Positions 41,872 to 50,970 are shown, counted from the first letter of the stretch. The stretch: 64,000 nt of DNA from Asticcacaulis excentricus CB 48 (GCF_000175215.2 NC_014817.1:1077501-1141500); one strand, 5' to 3'. Translations and numbers: made by a program. Notes: generated from the letters alone by a model not told the origin.

Positions 41872-41959
41872 ACAGCCTCCCTATAAGGCCGTTTGATGGC
41901 ATGGGTGCGTTCAGAACGGGGTCTCCCGACGCGCCGCTGCGCTGGTCTGGAGAGATGAA

Positions 41960-43618
41960 ATGAACACTTCCACGAAATTCCGCCTGGGTCTGCTGGGCTT
42001 CACCGCTGCCGTGGCACTGGCGGGCTGCTTTGGGGCTGACAACGTTGCTTCGCCGGGTGAAGGCGTCCTGATCGGTGGCGGCACCTCGTCCTCGTCTTCG
42101 TCATCTTCTTCCACCTCGGGCGTCGCGGCCGCTTCGTGCCCGACCGGCACCGACAATATCGGCGTCATCACGCTCGCCGGGGGCGCTCAAGCCCGCAACT
42201 GCCAGCTGCCGAACACCATCACCGGTAGCCTGACTTTGGCTAAGCTCGACGGTGTCATCTACTCGGTGTCGGGACGCGTAAACATCGGTGAGGACATGGG
42301 GCCGAACGTCAATTCCCCCATCTCCGGTGCGCGCAAGGGCGTTCTGACTATCGAGCCGGGCGTAACCATCTTCGGTTCGGCGGGTCTCGACTACATCGCC
42401 GTTCAGCGCGGTTCGCAAATCTTCGCCGAAGGTACGGCGGCCAACCCGATCATTTTCACCTCCAAGAACAACGTCACCGGCGCTTCGACCTCGAACTCGA
42501 TTGGCGAATGGGGCGGTCTGGTGATCCTCGGTCGTGCGCCGTCAAATTCGTGTGCCACCGACGCGGTCCCGTCCAACCTTGACGGCTTCAACACCTGCGG
42601 CGCGTCCTTCGAAGCCGTGGCCGGTCTGAACTTCGGCGGTAACAGCCTCGCCGACAACTCCGGTACGCTGAAGTATGTGCAGGTCCGCTACACCGGCTAT
42701 CAGGTCGATGTGGGTAAGGAGCTGAACGGCATCACTTTCGCCGGCGTCGGCGCTGGCACCACGGTCGATTACGTGCAGGTCTATAACTCGTCGGATGACG
42801 GCGTCGAATTCTTCGGTGGCGCAGTCAACGCCAAGCACCTCGTACTGGTCGGCAACGACGATGAGCAATTCGATACCGACAACACCTGGTCGGGTTCGGT
42901 GCAGTGGATGATCGCCCTGCAGGCCGCCCGCTCCACCTCGGGGTCTTTCGGCTTCGAAATGTCCTGTAACAAGGGTGGCAACGGTGGCATCCGCTCGATG
43001 TGCCCGACTTCGGCAGCGGTCAACACCGGCACCCTGCGTCCCTTCTCCTATCCGAAGGTGTCGAACGCCACCATCGTCATGAAGAACACCGCCAATACCC
43101 AGGCGCTGAAGCTCGATACCGGCACCGGCCTGCTGCTGATGAACTCGATCATCCGCACGACCAGCCCGTCGTCGAACTGCCTGCTGGTGCAGGATGACAA
43201 TACGGTCATCGCTCAGGTCGCCTTCCGCTCGGTCATGGGCATCTGCGGTGGCATCGCTTCGGTGGGCGTCCAGTCCGGTTCGTCGAACACCGGTCAGACC
43301 CTGCCGACCGTCACTCAGGCCGAAGCCCTCTGGAACACAGGTAACATCACCCGCGTGTCCTCGGTCACCTCGGCCCTGCTGCCGACCGTAACCAACAACT
43401 CGATCGGCACCTCGACGACCCTGACCAACGATATCGTCAATGGTGCGACTGAAAACGCCGTTGCAGTAACCAACCCGACTATCCTCAATGACGCGGCCAA
43501 CAACAACCTCGGCTTCTTCACCACCCCGACCTATATCGGTGCTGTGAAAGACGCCAACGACACCTGGTACAAGGGCTGGACCTGCGGCATGGGCACTGGC
43601 GAGAAGTCCTGCCAGTAG
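41960..43618 (+). CDS. Beta-helix surface lipoprotein (552 aa)
   Basis: The protein has a lipoprotein signal with lipobox L20-A-G-C23 and a serine-rich linker (about residues 41-53). A long beta-strand repeat follows, with NSIGEWGGLVILGRAP, GSQIFAEGTAANPIIFTS and DDGVEFFGGAVNAKHLVLVGNDDEQFD, the look of a right-handed beta helix. It has two or more cysteine pairs (for example around SNSC and TCGA). It lies 75 bases before a TonB receptor gene on the same strand, with a PHO box upstream. A partner that captures phosphate-containing compounds at the surface is inferred. Confidence 0.75.
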   Translation: MNTSTKFRLGLLGFTAAVALAGCFGADNVASPGEGVLIGGGTSSSSSSSSSTSGVAAASCPTGTDNIGVITLAGGAQARNCQLPNTITGSLTLAKLDGVIYSVSGRVNIGEDMGPNVNSPISGARKGVLTIEPGVTIFGSAGLDYIAVQRGSQIFAEGTAANPIIFTSKNNVTGASTSNSIGEWGGLVILGRAPSNSCATDAVPSNLDGFNTCGASFEAVAGLNFGGNSLADNSGTLKYVQVRYTGYQVDVGKELNGITFAGVGAGTTVDYVQVYNSSDDGVEFFGGAVNAKHLVLVGNDDEQFDTDNTWSGSVQWMIALQAARSTSGSFGFEMSCNKGGNGGIRSMCPTSAAVNTGTLRPFSYPKVSNATIVMKNTANTQALKLDTGTGLLLMNSIIRTTSPSSNCLLVQDDNTVIAQVAFRSVMGICGGIASVGVQSGSSNTGQTLPTVTQAEALWNTGNITRVSSVTSALLPTVTNNSIGTSTTLTNDIVNGATENAVAVTNPTILNDAANNNLGFFTTPTYIGAVKDANDTWYKGWTCGMGTGEKSCQ

Positions 43619-43693
43619 CAAGCGCCAGCGCGGCGGGGGAAACCCCGCCGCAACGCGCTGTGCTCTCCAAGTCCTTCAGCAAAGGTTGATCCC

Positions 43694-46336
43694 ATGAAAC
43701 TGCAAACTCTTTCCCTCGGCGCCTTGCTGATGGCTACGACGTCGCTGGCAGCGGTAAACGCCGCCGTGGCGCAAGATCAGACTCAGACGGCTGCCGACCA
43801 GCCAGCGGAAGCCGCCCCCGGCGATTCCAACGCCAGCCCGTCCAACGAAGTCACCGAAGTCGTCGTGCGCGGCAAGAACCTGCCCAAGACCATGCGTCGC
43901 ACGGCCGAAGTCACTTCGATCCTGACCACCGAAGACCTTAAGCGCACCGGCGACGATAACGCCGCCGCGGCCCTGACGCGCGTCGCGGGCCTGTCGCTGG
44001 TCGAAGGTAAATTCATTTATGTACGCGGCCTGGGTGAACGTTACTCGTCGGCCCTTCTGAACGGCGCGCCCCTGCCGTCGCCGGAGCCGCTGCAACGCGT
44101 TGTGCCGCTCGACCTGTTCCCGGCGTCGCTTTTGGGCCGCGTCTCGGTGCAAAAAACCTATTCGGCGGAATACCCGGGTGAATTTGGCGGCGGTGTCGTC
44201 GATCTTCAGACCGTGGCCTTGCCGCGCGACAACTTCCTGAGCCTTGGCATCGGGACGGGTTATAACAGCGAAACGACCGGCAAGAAGACCGTCACCTATT
44301 TCGGTTCGGCCACCGACTGGCTGGGCTACGACGACGGTGCCCGCAGCCTGCCTGATCCGCTGCGTGATGCGCTGGCAAAGGGCAAACTGGTCAACCCGAA
44401 CACCTACCCGGCGACGGGCACGGGCGCGACCAACGAGTTGCAAAAGATCGGTCATTCTTTCACCAATGCCGACCTCAACCTGCTACAAATCGGTCGTCCG
44501 ACCCCGAACTTCAGCCTGAATGGCAGCGCCGGTCAGACCTATGACGTTCTAGGTGGCAAGTTCGGCGTTGTCGCCGTCGCCGACTTCTCCAACAGCTGGT
44601 CCGTCAAGAACGGCATCCACTATGAGGATGACTATACGAACTCGGCCAACAATGTCTCGTTAAACAGCCTGCTATCGCTCGGCTATACCCGCGGTGCCCA
44701 CACCCTGAAGTGGACGGGCATGTATATCCGCAAGACGACGAAGTTCGCTTCGACGCGTGACGGCTTCAACTCCAATGGCTTCTTCTACCGCAAGGACCGC
44801 ACCGGCTGGTATCAGCGCGAGCTGGGTCTCAGCCAACTGACCGGCACGCACGCCCTGACGCCGAAGCTGGTGCTCGACTGGACGGCCTCCTACGCCGTGA
44901 CGGTGCGCGATACGCCGTATGACAAGTTCATCAACTATCAGCTTGATGAATCGAATGCGGCGACCAAGGGGCTCTACTTCACCGACCTGCGTAACGGCGG
45001 CGGTAACGAAACGGCCTTCTCGAACCTAAAGGACGTGGCCAAGTATCTGGGTGCCAACCTGACCTGGGATTACAGCCTCGGTGAAGGGCGAGATGGCAAG
45101 CTGATGGCGGGCGTTTCGGTGCTCGACAACCAGCGCGACTATCAACGCCGCGCCTTTGAATTTAAGTCGGTCAACGACTCACTGGCCAAGTATACCCGCG
45201 TAGATTACCTGTTCTCCGACTACAATATTCGCCCGGACTTCCTGCAATTGTGGGAAACCGGTTCGGATTCGCCGCAAGCCTATAAGGGCGGCCTGTTCGT
45301 GTCGTCTTACTACGTGAAGACCGATCTGGAAGTCATTCCGCTGGTTCGCGTCGCCGCCGGTCTGCGCTACGAAATCGGCAAGGAGCGGAACGACCTGCGT
45401 TACCTCTATCAGACGAACACCAAGCCGGAGCGCGCCTCAACGCAGATCAAGGAGACCTACCTCCTGCCGTCGGGCACGGTGACCTGGAACTTCAAGGACG
45501 ACATGCAACTCCGTTTTGGCGCGTCCAAGACCATCGGCCGTCCGCAGTTCCGAGAACTGGCCGAGCCGACCTTCCGTGAAGCCGACAGCGACCGTTCCTA
45601 TACGGGAAATCCGCTGCTGAAGGACACCGAGATCACCAACCTCGATGCCCGTTATGAGTGGTACTACGGCGCGGGCGAATACCTGACCGCCGGCCTATTC
45701 CACAAGACACTGGACAAGCCCGTCGAAACCATTTCGACTGGCACTCAGCTCCAGCAGACCTTCGTCAACGCCCCGCAAGCCAATATTCAGGGCTTTGAAG
45801 TCGACTATAAGGGCCTGTTCGAGAGTCCGATCAAGGGTGCCTTCTTTGAGAGCAAGCAGTGGCTGGTGCAGGCCAACTACACCTTTACCGACTCCAGCGT
45901 GAAGGTGAAGACTGGCGACAAGATCGCCTTCAGCCGCACCACCTTCCAGCCGGTTGAAGCCAGCCTGTACATCAAGGACGGGTCCAAGCTGCAAGGTCAG
46001 TCCGACCACCTCGCTAACGTGCAGTTCGGCTGGGAAGACGCGGAAGCGAAGTCGCAGGGCACCCTGCTGCTCACCTATGTGAGCGAGCGTATTTCGGTTC
46101 GCGGTTCGGGTATTGTCGGTGACCCCGACATCATGCAGGAGCCGGGCACGCAGATCGATTTCGTGTGGCGCAAGGGCTTCGACGCTTTTGGTCGGGGCCT
46201 GAATTTCCAGCTTGAGGCCCGTAACCTGACAGGCACCGAGTACAAGGAATATCAGACCATCAACGACAAGCGCGTCTATGTCGATCGCTACGATCCGGGC
46301 ACCTCCGTCTCGGTCAGCCTCTCGACACAGTTCTAA
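43694..46336 (+). CDS. TonB-dependent receptor of the phosphate-type block (880 aa)
   Basis: A signal peptide ends near AVA26-Q. The N-terminal part has EVTEVVVRGKNLPKTMRR (TonB-box like) and the plug reads GDDNAAAALTRVAGLSLVEGKFIYVRGLGERYSSALLNG. The barrel ends in the aromatic residue F880 (SVSLSTQF). This receptor type, with YSSALLNGAPLPSPEPLQR, is common next to beta-helix lipoproteins. It is probably cotranscribed with the lipoprotein gene under a PHO box, so an organic-phosphate or phosphate-complex substrate is a reasonable guess. Confidence 0.88.
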   Translation: MKLQTLSLGALLMATTSLAAVNAAVAQDQTQTAADQPAEAAPGDSNASPSNEVTEVVVRGKNLPKTMRRTAEVTSILTTEDLKRTGDDNAAAALTRVAGLSLVEGKFIYVRGLGERYSSALLNGAPLPSPEPLQRVVPLDLFPASLLGRVSVQKTYSAEYPGEFGGGVVDLQTVALPRDNFLSLGIGTGYNSETTGKKTVTYFGSATDWLGYDDGARSLPDPLRDALAKGKLVNPNTYPATGTGATNELQKIGHSFTNADLNLLQIGRPTPNFSLNGSAGQTYDVLGGKFGVVAVADFSNSWSVKNGIHYEDDYTNSANNVSLNSLLSLGYTRGAHTLKWTGMYIRKTTKFASTRDGFNSNGFFYRKDRTGWYQRELGLSQLTGTHALTPKLVLDWTASYAVTVRDTPYDKFINYQLDESNAATKGLYFTDLRNGGGNETAFSNLKDVAKYLGANLTWDYSLGEGRDGKLMAGVSVLDNQRDYQRRAFEFKSVNDSLAKYTRVDYLFSDYNIRPDFLQLWETGSDSPQAYKGGLFVSSYYVKTDLEVIPLVRVAAGLRYEIGKERNDLRYLYQTNTKPERASTQIKETYLLPSGTVTWNFKDDMQLRFGASKTIGRPQFRELAEPTFREADSDRSYTGNPLLKDTEITNLDARYEWYYGAGEYLTAGLFHKTLDKPVETISTGTQLQQTFVNAPQANIQGFEVDYKGLFESPIKGAFFESKQWLVQANYTFTDSSVKVKTGDKIAFSRTTFQPVEASLYIKDGSKLQGQSDHLANVQFGWEDAEAKSQGTLLLTYVSERISVRGSGIVGDPDIMQEPGTQIDFVWRKGFDAFGRGLNFQLEARNLTGTEYKEYQTINDKRVYVDRYDPGTSVSVSLSTQF

Positions 46337-46342
46337 AAGATT

Positions 46343-46371
46343 AGGCCGTCCGGTCCACCGGGCGGCCTTTT
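46343..46371 (+). terminator. Intrinsic terminator of the receptor gene
   Basis: AGGCCGTCCGG and CCGGGCGGCCT form an eleven-pair stem (one T-G pair) around TCCA, followed by TTT. Confidence 0.82.
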
Positions 46372-46412
46372 CTGTTACGGCGAAAAGACTTTTGTGAAAG
46401 CGTCATTCCAGC

Positions 46413-46452
46413 CTAAAGCGAGATTTTTAGCGGAATCAACACATCGCTTTAG
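46413..46452. repeat. CTAAAGCGA inverted repeat element
   Basis: CTAAAGCGA (46413-46421) and TCGCTTTAG (46444-46452) are perfect inverted arms 22 bases apart. A further direct copy lies at 46565-46573. They are probably parts of a small intergenic repeat family. Confidence 0.45.
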
Positions 46453-46691
46453 TGCCTGCCTGACTCCAAGCGAGCCCGGCGGCCAGTGTCGGAGTGCCAG
46501 GTGCGGCTAAGGCAGCGGTATTTTCCCAGCCGTCTTCTGTCGTTTCGCTCCAGTATTCACCGCCCTAAAGCGAAGTTTGGCTAAGCCAATTCGGGGGAGG
46601 TGCTCCAATCATGATTTTATAGAGCTACGACCGATTTAAGAGCCTATGTTTTCCTTGCGCAGGCACAGTTGTCGGGAGCTGGAGCTCCAGG

Positions 46692-46720
46692 CCGTCATAA
46701 TAGTGTCATCAAACTGCAAT
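46692..46720 (+). promoter_or_regulatory. PHO box 1 before the porin gene
   Basis: CCGTCAT-AATA-GTGTCAT-CAAA-CTGCAAT: three 7-base units exactly 11 bp apart, the first two with one mismatch to CTGTCAT. The direction fits transcription of the porin gene. I see no clear -10 element. Confidence 0.55.
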
Positions 46721-46743
46721 AAAGGCTCGGGCAACGCCGTTTT

Positions 46744-46772
46744 GTGACAGTTTGACATCACTTCGATGACAG
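46744..46772 (-). promoter_or_regulatory. PHO box 2, opposite direction
   Basis: On the minus strand this reads CTGTCAT-CGAA-GTGATGT-CAAA-CTGTCAC, again 11-bp steps with near-perfect outer units. It faces box 1 and ends 28 bases before the porin start. Confidence 0.55.
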
Positions 46773-46800
46773 GCGGCGACGGAACAGGAGTTCTATACCC

Positions 46801-47535
46801 GTGCGTTTGTCTGCCACCTTATCCGTCATTGCGCTCTTGTCGTTGCAGGCCCCAGGTGCGATGGCTGCCCCCACAAATGGTCTCATCGCCGATTGGAGCG
46901 ATGACTGGAACGCAGCAATTTCGGGCTGGAAGATGAGCGGTCAACTGACAGCAGCCACCGATTCGACCAGCAAGGGTATTTCCGAAACCCAGGGCAATGG
47001 TCAGGTGGCTGTGGCACTTACAGCCACCCGCAACTGGTTCTATGTCTCTGCCCGCTACAAAAACTATAAAGGAAGCGACGGCAGCGATTATCAGAGCGGA
47101 CTGGCCGTAGGCGGCAAGTGGGTGCTGGGTAAGGCGACCCTGAACAGCCAACTCATCCATAAGGTTAACATGGGTGCCCGCGCTGGCGTTGATAACCATT
47201 TTGTCGAATGGCAAACCGAACTGACTCGTCCCTTTGGCCGCAACACCTTTAAGGCGTTGACCATCTGGACGCCGGACTCATCGGGCGCCACAAAGGAAGC
47301 GCTCTATTACGAGGTGGGCCTGTCGCGTAAAGTCTCTGAAGCCCTCACCCTGTCGGCCGGCGCGGGTGAACGTCGGGTGGACCCGAAGCGCAACTACACC
47401 GCTTGGAATGCTGGTGCGAGCGTCAATTTGAATGCGCGGACGACGCTTGATCTGCGCTATTACAACACCAACCGTCACGAATACTCCAAGGTTCACGGTG
47501 ATCGGTTCGTACTGGCCTTACAGCGGAAATTCTAA
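46801..47535 (+). CDS. TorF-like outer-membrane protein
   Basis: The start is a GTG with ACAGGAG upstream. A signal peptide ends near AMA22. The 244-residue product has about ten alternating strands and the pattern SGQLTAATDSTSKGISETQGNGQVAVALTATRNWFYVSARYKN, as in the TorF putative porin group (TIGR02001), and ends in Phe (ALQRKF). Two PHO-box elements precede it, so it may be a phosphate-starvation porin. The specificity is unknown. Confidence 0.75.
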   Translation: MRLSATLSVIALLSLQAPGAMAAPTNGLIADWSDDWNAAISGWKMSGQLTAATDSTSKGISETQGNGQVAVALTATRNWFYVSARYKNYKGSDGSDYQSGLAVGGKWVLGKATLNSQLIHKVNMGARAGVDNHFVEWQTELTRPFGRNTFKALTIWTPDSSGATKEALYYEVGLSRKVSEALTLSAGAGERRVDPKRNYTAWNAGASVNLNARTTLDLRYYNTNRHEYSKVHGDRFVLALQRKF

Positions 47536-47601
47536 ACATCAGGTCCGCCCAGTTCGCAGGCCAGCCCATTTACGGACTATAAGGCCTCTCTGTTTGATCC
47601 T

Positions 47602-47618
47602 GGTCACTGAACCCCCGA
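47602..47618 (+). repeat. Remote iteron-like site
   Basis: GGTCACTGAACCCCCGA matches the iteron consensus except for one base (A for T before the C-run). It is about 11 kb from the array. The following TTGGGGGATC gives a hairpin with the C-run. Confidence 0.4.
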
Positions 47619-48025
47619 GGCTATTGGGGGATCTTTGATTTCATCGACCACTAGTGCTGGACCTAAGCACCAAACTTTTCGTTCAAAGGCTTGGGCGTTA
47701 GTTCAAACATCGTGTTGCCGGTCTATAAGGGTGCTCCGACCCGCATTTATTCTGCCACTTTGGCAATATTTTTGGCCAGTTTGGCAAATGGCAGCATTAC
47801 AGAAGCACCGACCCATTGATCTAAGTTCGCAGTCTGCCTGGTCCGGTTTAAAAAACTTCGTTTTTAAAGTGAATGACATCGGTGCTCGAAACGCCAAGGT
47901 CAAACATGAATGTGATTGCGTTGGTTTTTTATTACGATTAGAATGAACTTTACAATTTTGATAGCGGTTTTGCCTCCCTATTACTCGTTAAATTTGTGCA
48001 GCAGAGTTGAATACTGGTCGTAAAT

Positions 48026-48112
48026 CTAAGCAATGTTGCTGGTATGTTCAGTCTTTGCTGTGGCCTTGGACACTGCAAGTGACATAAAGATCGCAATCCA
48101 CAATGCACGCAT
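48026..48112 (-). CDS. Possible 28-residue leader or small exported peptide
   Basis: The short frame MRALWIAIFMSLAVSKATA... looks like a signal peptide with a short polar tail. GAGGGAGG lies upstream of the ATG at 48112. It may be a chance frame. It has no known homologue. Confidence 0.22.
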   Translation of the reverse strand: MRALWIAIFMSLAVSKATAKTEHTSNIA

Positions 48113-48267
48113 TGTATAACCTCCCTCTTCCTCGGTAACGGGCTGTGGCACAGGCGGTATTAAGGGAAAATGCTGGATCAGGCGTTGCGGGTTGGGCTTG
48201 CCAGATACGCTAAGGGCCGCTGCCTCAACCAAGACAACGGCCCCCAGCTATCGGATGGCACAACCGG

Positions 48268-48888
48268 TTAGTCGACCTGCTCAACTGGTGTCGGTTGGAT
48301 CTTTTCACGATCAAGGCGCTGGAATAGCAGATCCACCATCTCCTCAGCGTTCTCGTCTGTAGCGGTCGAGGCTTCCACGCCGCAATAGCTCTGGTCGGGC
48401 AGGCGGCCCCAGACGACCAGCGGCGCGTAGTAGCGGGCGAGGTCGCTCAGCGCTTCGTGCTGATCCTTTGCGGTGGTGTCGGGCAGGACGAGCATACCGT
48501 CGAAGCGCTGCGAGCGCACGAGATCCTTGAGCGCGCCCTGACGCTTGGCCGGGGTCTTGAGCACGAGCAGCTCATAACCGCGCTTGAAAACGGCCTGGGT
48601 GAGGGCGCCCATCATGCTGAGCAGGTGCGGGTCGCGCAGCTTGCGGTCGCCATCGTCGGGCAGGACGAGGCCGATGGTGCGGGTGCGCTTCAGTCGGAGG
48701 TTACGGGCGGCCTGATTGACGACGTAGCCATGTTCCTCGGCAATCGCGGCGATCTTGTCACGCAGCGGCTTGGGGATCAGGGGGCTTCCGGCCAGGGCCC
48801 GCGAAACGGTGGACACCGAAACGCCGGCCATTCGGGCGATATCGGCCATCTTGAGCGGCGCGGTGGTCGAAAGGGTCTCTGTGGTCAT
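48268..48888 (-). CDS. LacI-type regulator with large internal deletion
   Basis: The ATG at 48888 has GAGGAG upstream. The N-terminus is a normal LacI helix-turn-helix and hinge (MADIARMAGVSVSTVSRALAGS, then NQAARNLRLKRT). The effector domain follows to about residue 170 (YAPLVVWGRLPDQSYCGV). Then the usual second subdomain of about 110 residues is missing, and the chain jumps to a tail like the LacI C-terminus (NAEEMVDLLFQRLDREKIQPTPVEQVD). With 206 residues instead of about 340 it cannot form the normal ligand pocket. It follows kduD by 40 bases in the same operon. Confidence 0.78.
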   Translation of the reverse strand: MTTETLSTTAPLKMADIARMAGVSVSTVSRALAGSPLIPKPLRDKIAAIAEEHGYVVNQAARNLRLKRTRTIGLVLPDDGDRKLRDPHLLSMMGALTQAVFKRGYELLVLKTPAKRQGALKDLVRSQRFDGMLVLPDTTAKDQHEALSDLARYYAPLVVWGRLPDQSYCGVEASTATDENAEEMVDLLFQRLDREKIQPTPVEQVD

Positions 48889-48928
48889 TGTCTCCTCAAG
48901 GGGTTCGGATGGAGCCGGATCAGACGCA

Positions 48929-49690
48929 TTAGCGCGCCAGCCAGCCCCCATCGACGGGGATAATAACTCCGTTTACGTAATTTGACACGCGGGAGGCCAA
49001 AAAAACCGTCGCGCCGCCCAAATCTTCTGGCGTGCCCCAGCGTGCGGCCGGAATCCGGTCCAGAATTGCCTTCGCGCGTTCGGGGTCGCTTTGCAGCCCT
49101 TCGGTCAATTCCGTGGCCATATAGCCCGGCGCGATCGCGTTGACGTTGACGCCCTTTGCTGCCCATTCGTTGGCCAGAAGCCGCGTAATCCCCGCCACGC
49201 CCGACTTTGATGCCGTATAGGAGGGGACGCGGATGCCGCCCTGGAACGATAGGAGCGAAGCCGTGTTGATGATCTTGCCATGGCCCTGCGCGATCATGTG
49301 GCGGCCAGCGGCCTGACACATGAAGAACAGGGTCTTGAGGTTGAGGTTCATCACTGCGTCCCAGTCTTCTTCGGTGAATTCGGTGACGTCACCACGGCGG
49401 ATCGACCCGGCATTGTTGACGAGGATGTCCAGTCCGCCCATGACGCTCAGAGTTTCTGCGACAATATTCTCCACCGGCGAAATGGATGTAAGATCGGCGC
49501 GGATGAAGTGAAACCGGCGACCCAGGGCCGCTACCTTTTCGGCGGTGGTGTCCGCCCGCGACGAGCCGACGGCACAGATATCAGCCCCGGCTTCGGCGAG
49601 CGCCAGCGCCATGCCCTGACCCAGTCCACGATTGGCCCCTGTAATCAGCACGGTTTTTCCGGAAAGGTCGAACATCGAGGTAGCGGACAT
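48929..49690 (-). CDS. kduD: 2-deoxy-D-gluconate 3-dehydrogenase-like SDR
   Basis: The 253-residue short-chain dehydrogenase has the cofactor motif GANRGLGQG near residues 18-26, NNAGSIRR, the catalytic serine in NTASLLSFQGG, and YTASK. Sequence and length match KduD, which interconverts 5-keto-4-deoxyuronate-derived diketo sugars and 2-keto-3-deoxygluconate in uronate breakdown. This fits with the hexuronate genes at 13-18 kb. A related gluconate dehydrogenase role cannot be excluded. Confidence 0.88.
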   Translation of the reverse strand: MSATSMFDLSGKTVLITGANRGLGQGMALALAEAGADICAVGSSRADTTAEKVAALGRRFHFIRADLTSISPVENIVAETLSVMGGLDILVNNAGSIRRGDVTEFTEEDWDAVMNLNLKTLFFMCQAAGRHMIAQGHGKIINTASLLSFQGGIRVPSYTASKSGVAGITRLLANEWAAKGVNVNAIAPGYMATELTEGLQSDPERAKAILDRIPAARWGTPEDLGGATVFLASRVSNYVNGVIIPVDGGWLAR

Positions 49691-49830
49691 GGCGTTTCCT
49701 GAATAAAACGGAGCGTGATTAATTTTGATCCATGATGATTGAACGGGATTGCCCGCGCATTGTCATTCGGCTTGGCGTCATGCTAGAGCATCGACATTCC
49801 TTTTCCAATTCCCTGAATCGCTGGGTTGCC

Positions 49831-50970
49831 ATGATCATCTCCGCCTCGACCGATTACCGCGAAGCCGCCCGGCGTCGTCTGCCGCCTTTTCTGTTTCACT
49901 ATATCGACGGCGGTGCCTATGCCGAACGCACGCTGGCGCGCAATATGTCGGACCTGGGCGACGTGGCGCTGCGTCAGCGCGTTTTGAAAGACGTGTCCTC
50001 GCTCAGTCTGGAGACGGAACTGCTTGGCGAAAAGCTGTCCATGCCCATTGCTCTGGCTCCCGTCGGCCTGACCGGCATGTATGCCCGTCGCGGCGAAGTG
50101 CAGGCGGCGCGCGCGGCGCAAAAGGCCGGGATCAACCTGACGCTTTCGACCGTCAGCGTCTGCCCCATCGAGGAGGTTCAGGGCAAGTGCGACAAGCCGA
50201 TCTGGTTTCAGCTCTATGTGCTGAAAGATCGCGGCTTCATGAAGAACGCGCTGGAACGCGCCTGGGCGGCTGGTATCCGCACCCTGGTCTTTACCGTTGA
50301 TATGCCGGTGCCGGGGGCGCGCTACCGTGACGCCCATTCCGGCATGAGCGGGCCAAACGCCGAAATGCGCCGCCTGTGGCAGGCGGTGACGCACCCGCAC
50401 TGGGCCTTCGATGTTGGCCTGATGGGGACGCCGCACGACCTCGGCAATGTGTCGAAATATCTCGGTAAGGCGACGGGTCTGGCCGACTACATTGGCTGGC
50501 TGGGGGCCAATTTCGACCCGTCGATCTCGTGGAAGGATCTGGAATGGATCCGAGACTTCTGGAAGGGGCCGATGGTCATTAAGGGCATTCTCGACCCGGA
50601 AGACGCCAAGGACGCGGTCAGCTTCGGCGCTGATGGCATTGTGGTGTCCAACCACGGCGGGCGGCAGCTCGATGGTGTCCTGTCGTCGGCGCGGGCTTTG
50701 CCTGCCATTGCAGAGGCCGTGAAGGGCGATCTGACCATACTGGCCGACTCCGGTATCCGCACCGGCCTCGATGTGGTGCGTATGATCGCGCTGGGGGCCG
50801 ACGGAGTGCTGCTGGGGCGGGCCTTTATCTACGCGCTGGCCGCTGGAGGGGAGGCGGGTGTGTCAAACCTGCTCACCCTGTTTGAGAAGGAAATGCGCGT
50901 CGCCATGGCGCTCACCGGCGTCAAGTCGATCCGTGAAATCGGCCCGCAGTGTCTGGTGCAGGGGGCGTAA
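49831..50970 (+). CDS. lldD: L-lactate dehydrogenase (FMN, quinone-linked)
   Basis: The ATG at 49831 is used because the protein then begins MIISASTDYREAARRRLPPFLFHYIDGGAY, very close to E. coli LldD; the frame upstream adds unrelated residues. The 379-residue length fits. FMN and substrate residues lie in LAPVGLTGMYARRGE, VFTVDMPVPGARYRD and the catalytic VSNHGGRQLDG. It oxidises L-lactate to pyruvate at the inner membrane. No lactate permease or LldR regulator is adjacent. Confidence 0.95.
   Translation: MIISASTDYREAARRRLPPFLFHYIDGGAYAERTLARNMSDLGDVALRQRVLKDVSSLSLETELLGEKLSMPIALAPVGLTGMYARRGEVQAARAAQKAGINLTLSTVSVCPIEEVQGKCDKPIWFQLYVLKDRGFMKNALERAWAAGIRTLVFTVDMPVPGARYRDAHSGMSGPNAEMRRLWQAVTHPHWAFDVGLMGTPHDLGNVSKYLGKATGLADYIGWLGANFDPSISWKDLEWIRDFWKGPMVIKGILDPEDAKDAVSFGADGIVVSNHGGRQLDGVLSSARALPAIAEAVKGDLTILADSGIRTGLDVVRMIALGADGVLLGRAFIYALAAGGEAGVSNLLTLFEKEMRVAMALTGVKSIREIGPQCLVQGA

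Larger units (their letters stand above)
41426..41959. other. Divergent regulatory region (SIS gene / phosphate-type lipoprotein)
   Basis: These 534 bases contain no gene. The left part has the GlcNAc-type operators (41464-41496, 41597-41612). The right part has a PHO box and -10 element for the lipoprotein gene (41832-41887). A short run of T near 41706-41712 has no clear stem. Confidence 0.65.
46337..46800. other. Intergenic region with repeats and PHO boxes
   Basis: No gene. It holds the receptor terminator (46343-46371), an inverted pair of CTAAAGCGA (46413-46452) with a third copy at 46565, and two PHO-box-like elements (46692-46720 and 46744-46772) before the porin gene. Confidence 0.6.
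47536..48267. other. Gene-poor region of 730 bases
   Basis: I see no convincing long gene. It contains an iteron-like site followed by an inverted CCCCC/GGGGG hairpin (47602-47630), AT-rich sequence at 47.9-48.05 kb and one short frame with a good ribosome site (48026-48112). Frames of about 100 codons on the plus strand lack codon bias. Confidence 0.5.

Noticed and set aside
47602..47635. Rho-independent terminator of the porin gene
   Set aside because: The CCCCC/GGGGG stem is short with a 9-base loop and is followed by ATCTTTGATTT, which is a poor T-run.
47635..47946. 103-residue frame in the gene-poor region
   Set aside because: Composition is random-looking, rich in Trp, Ser and Gln, with no ribosome site and no family resemblance.
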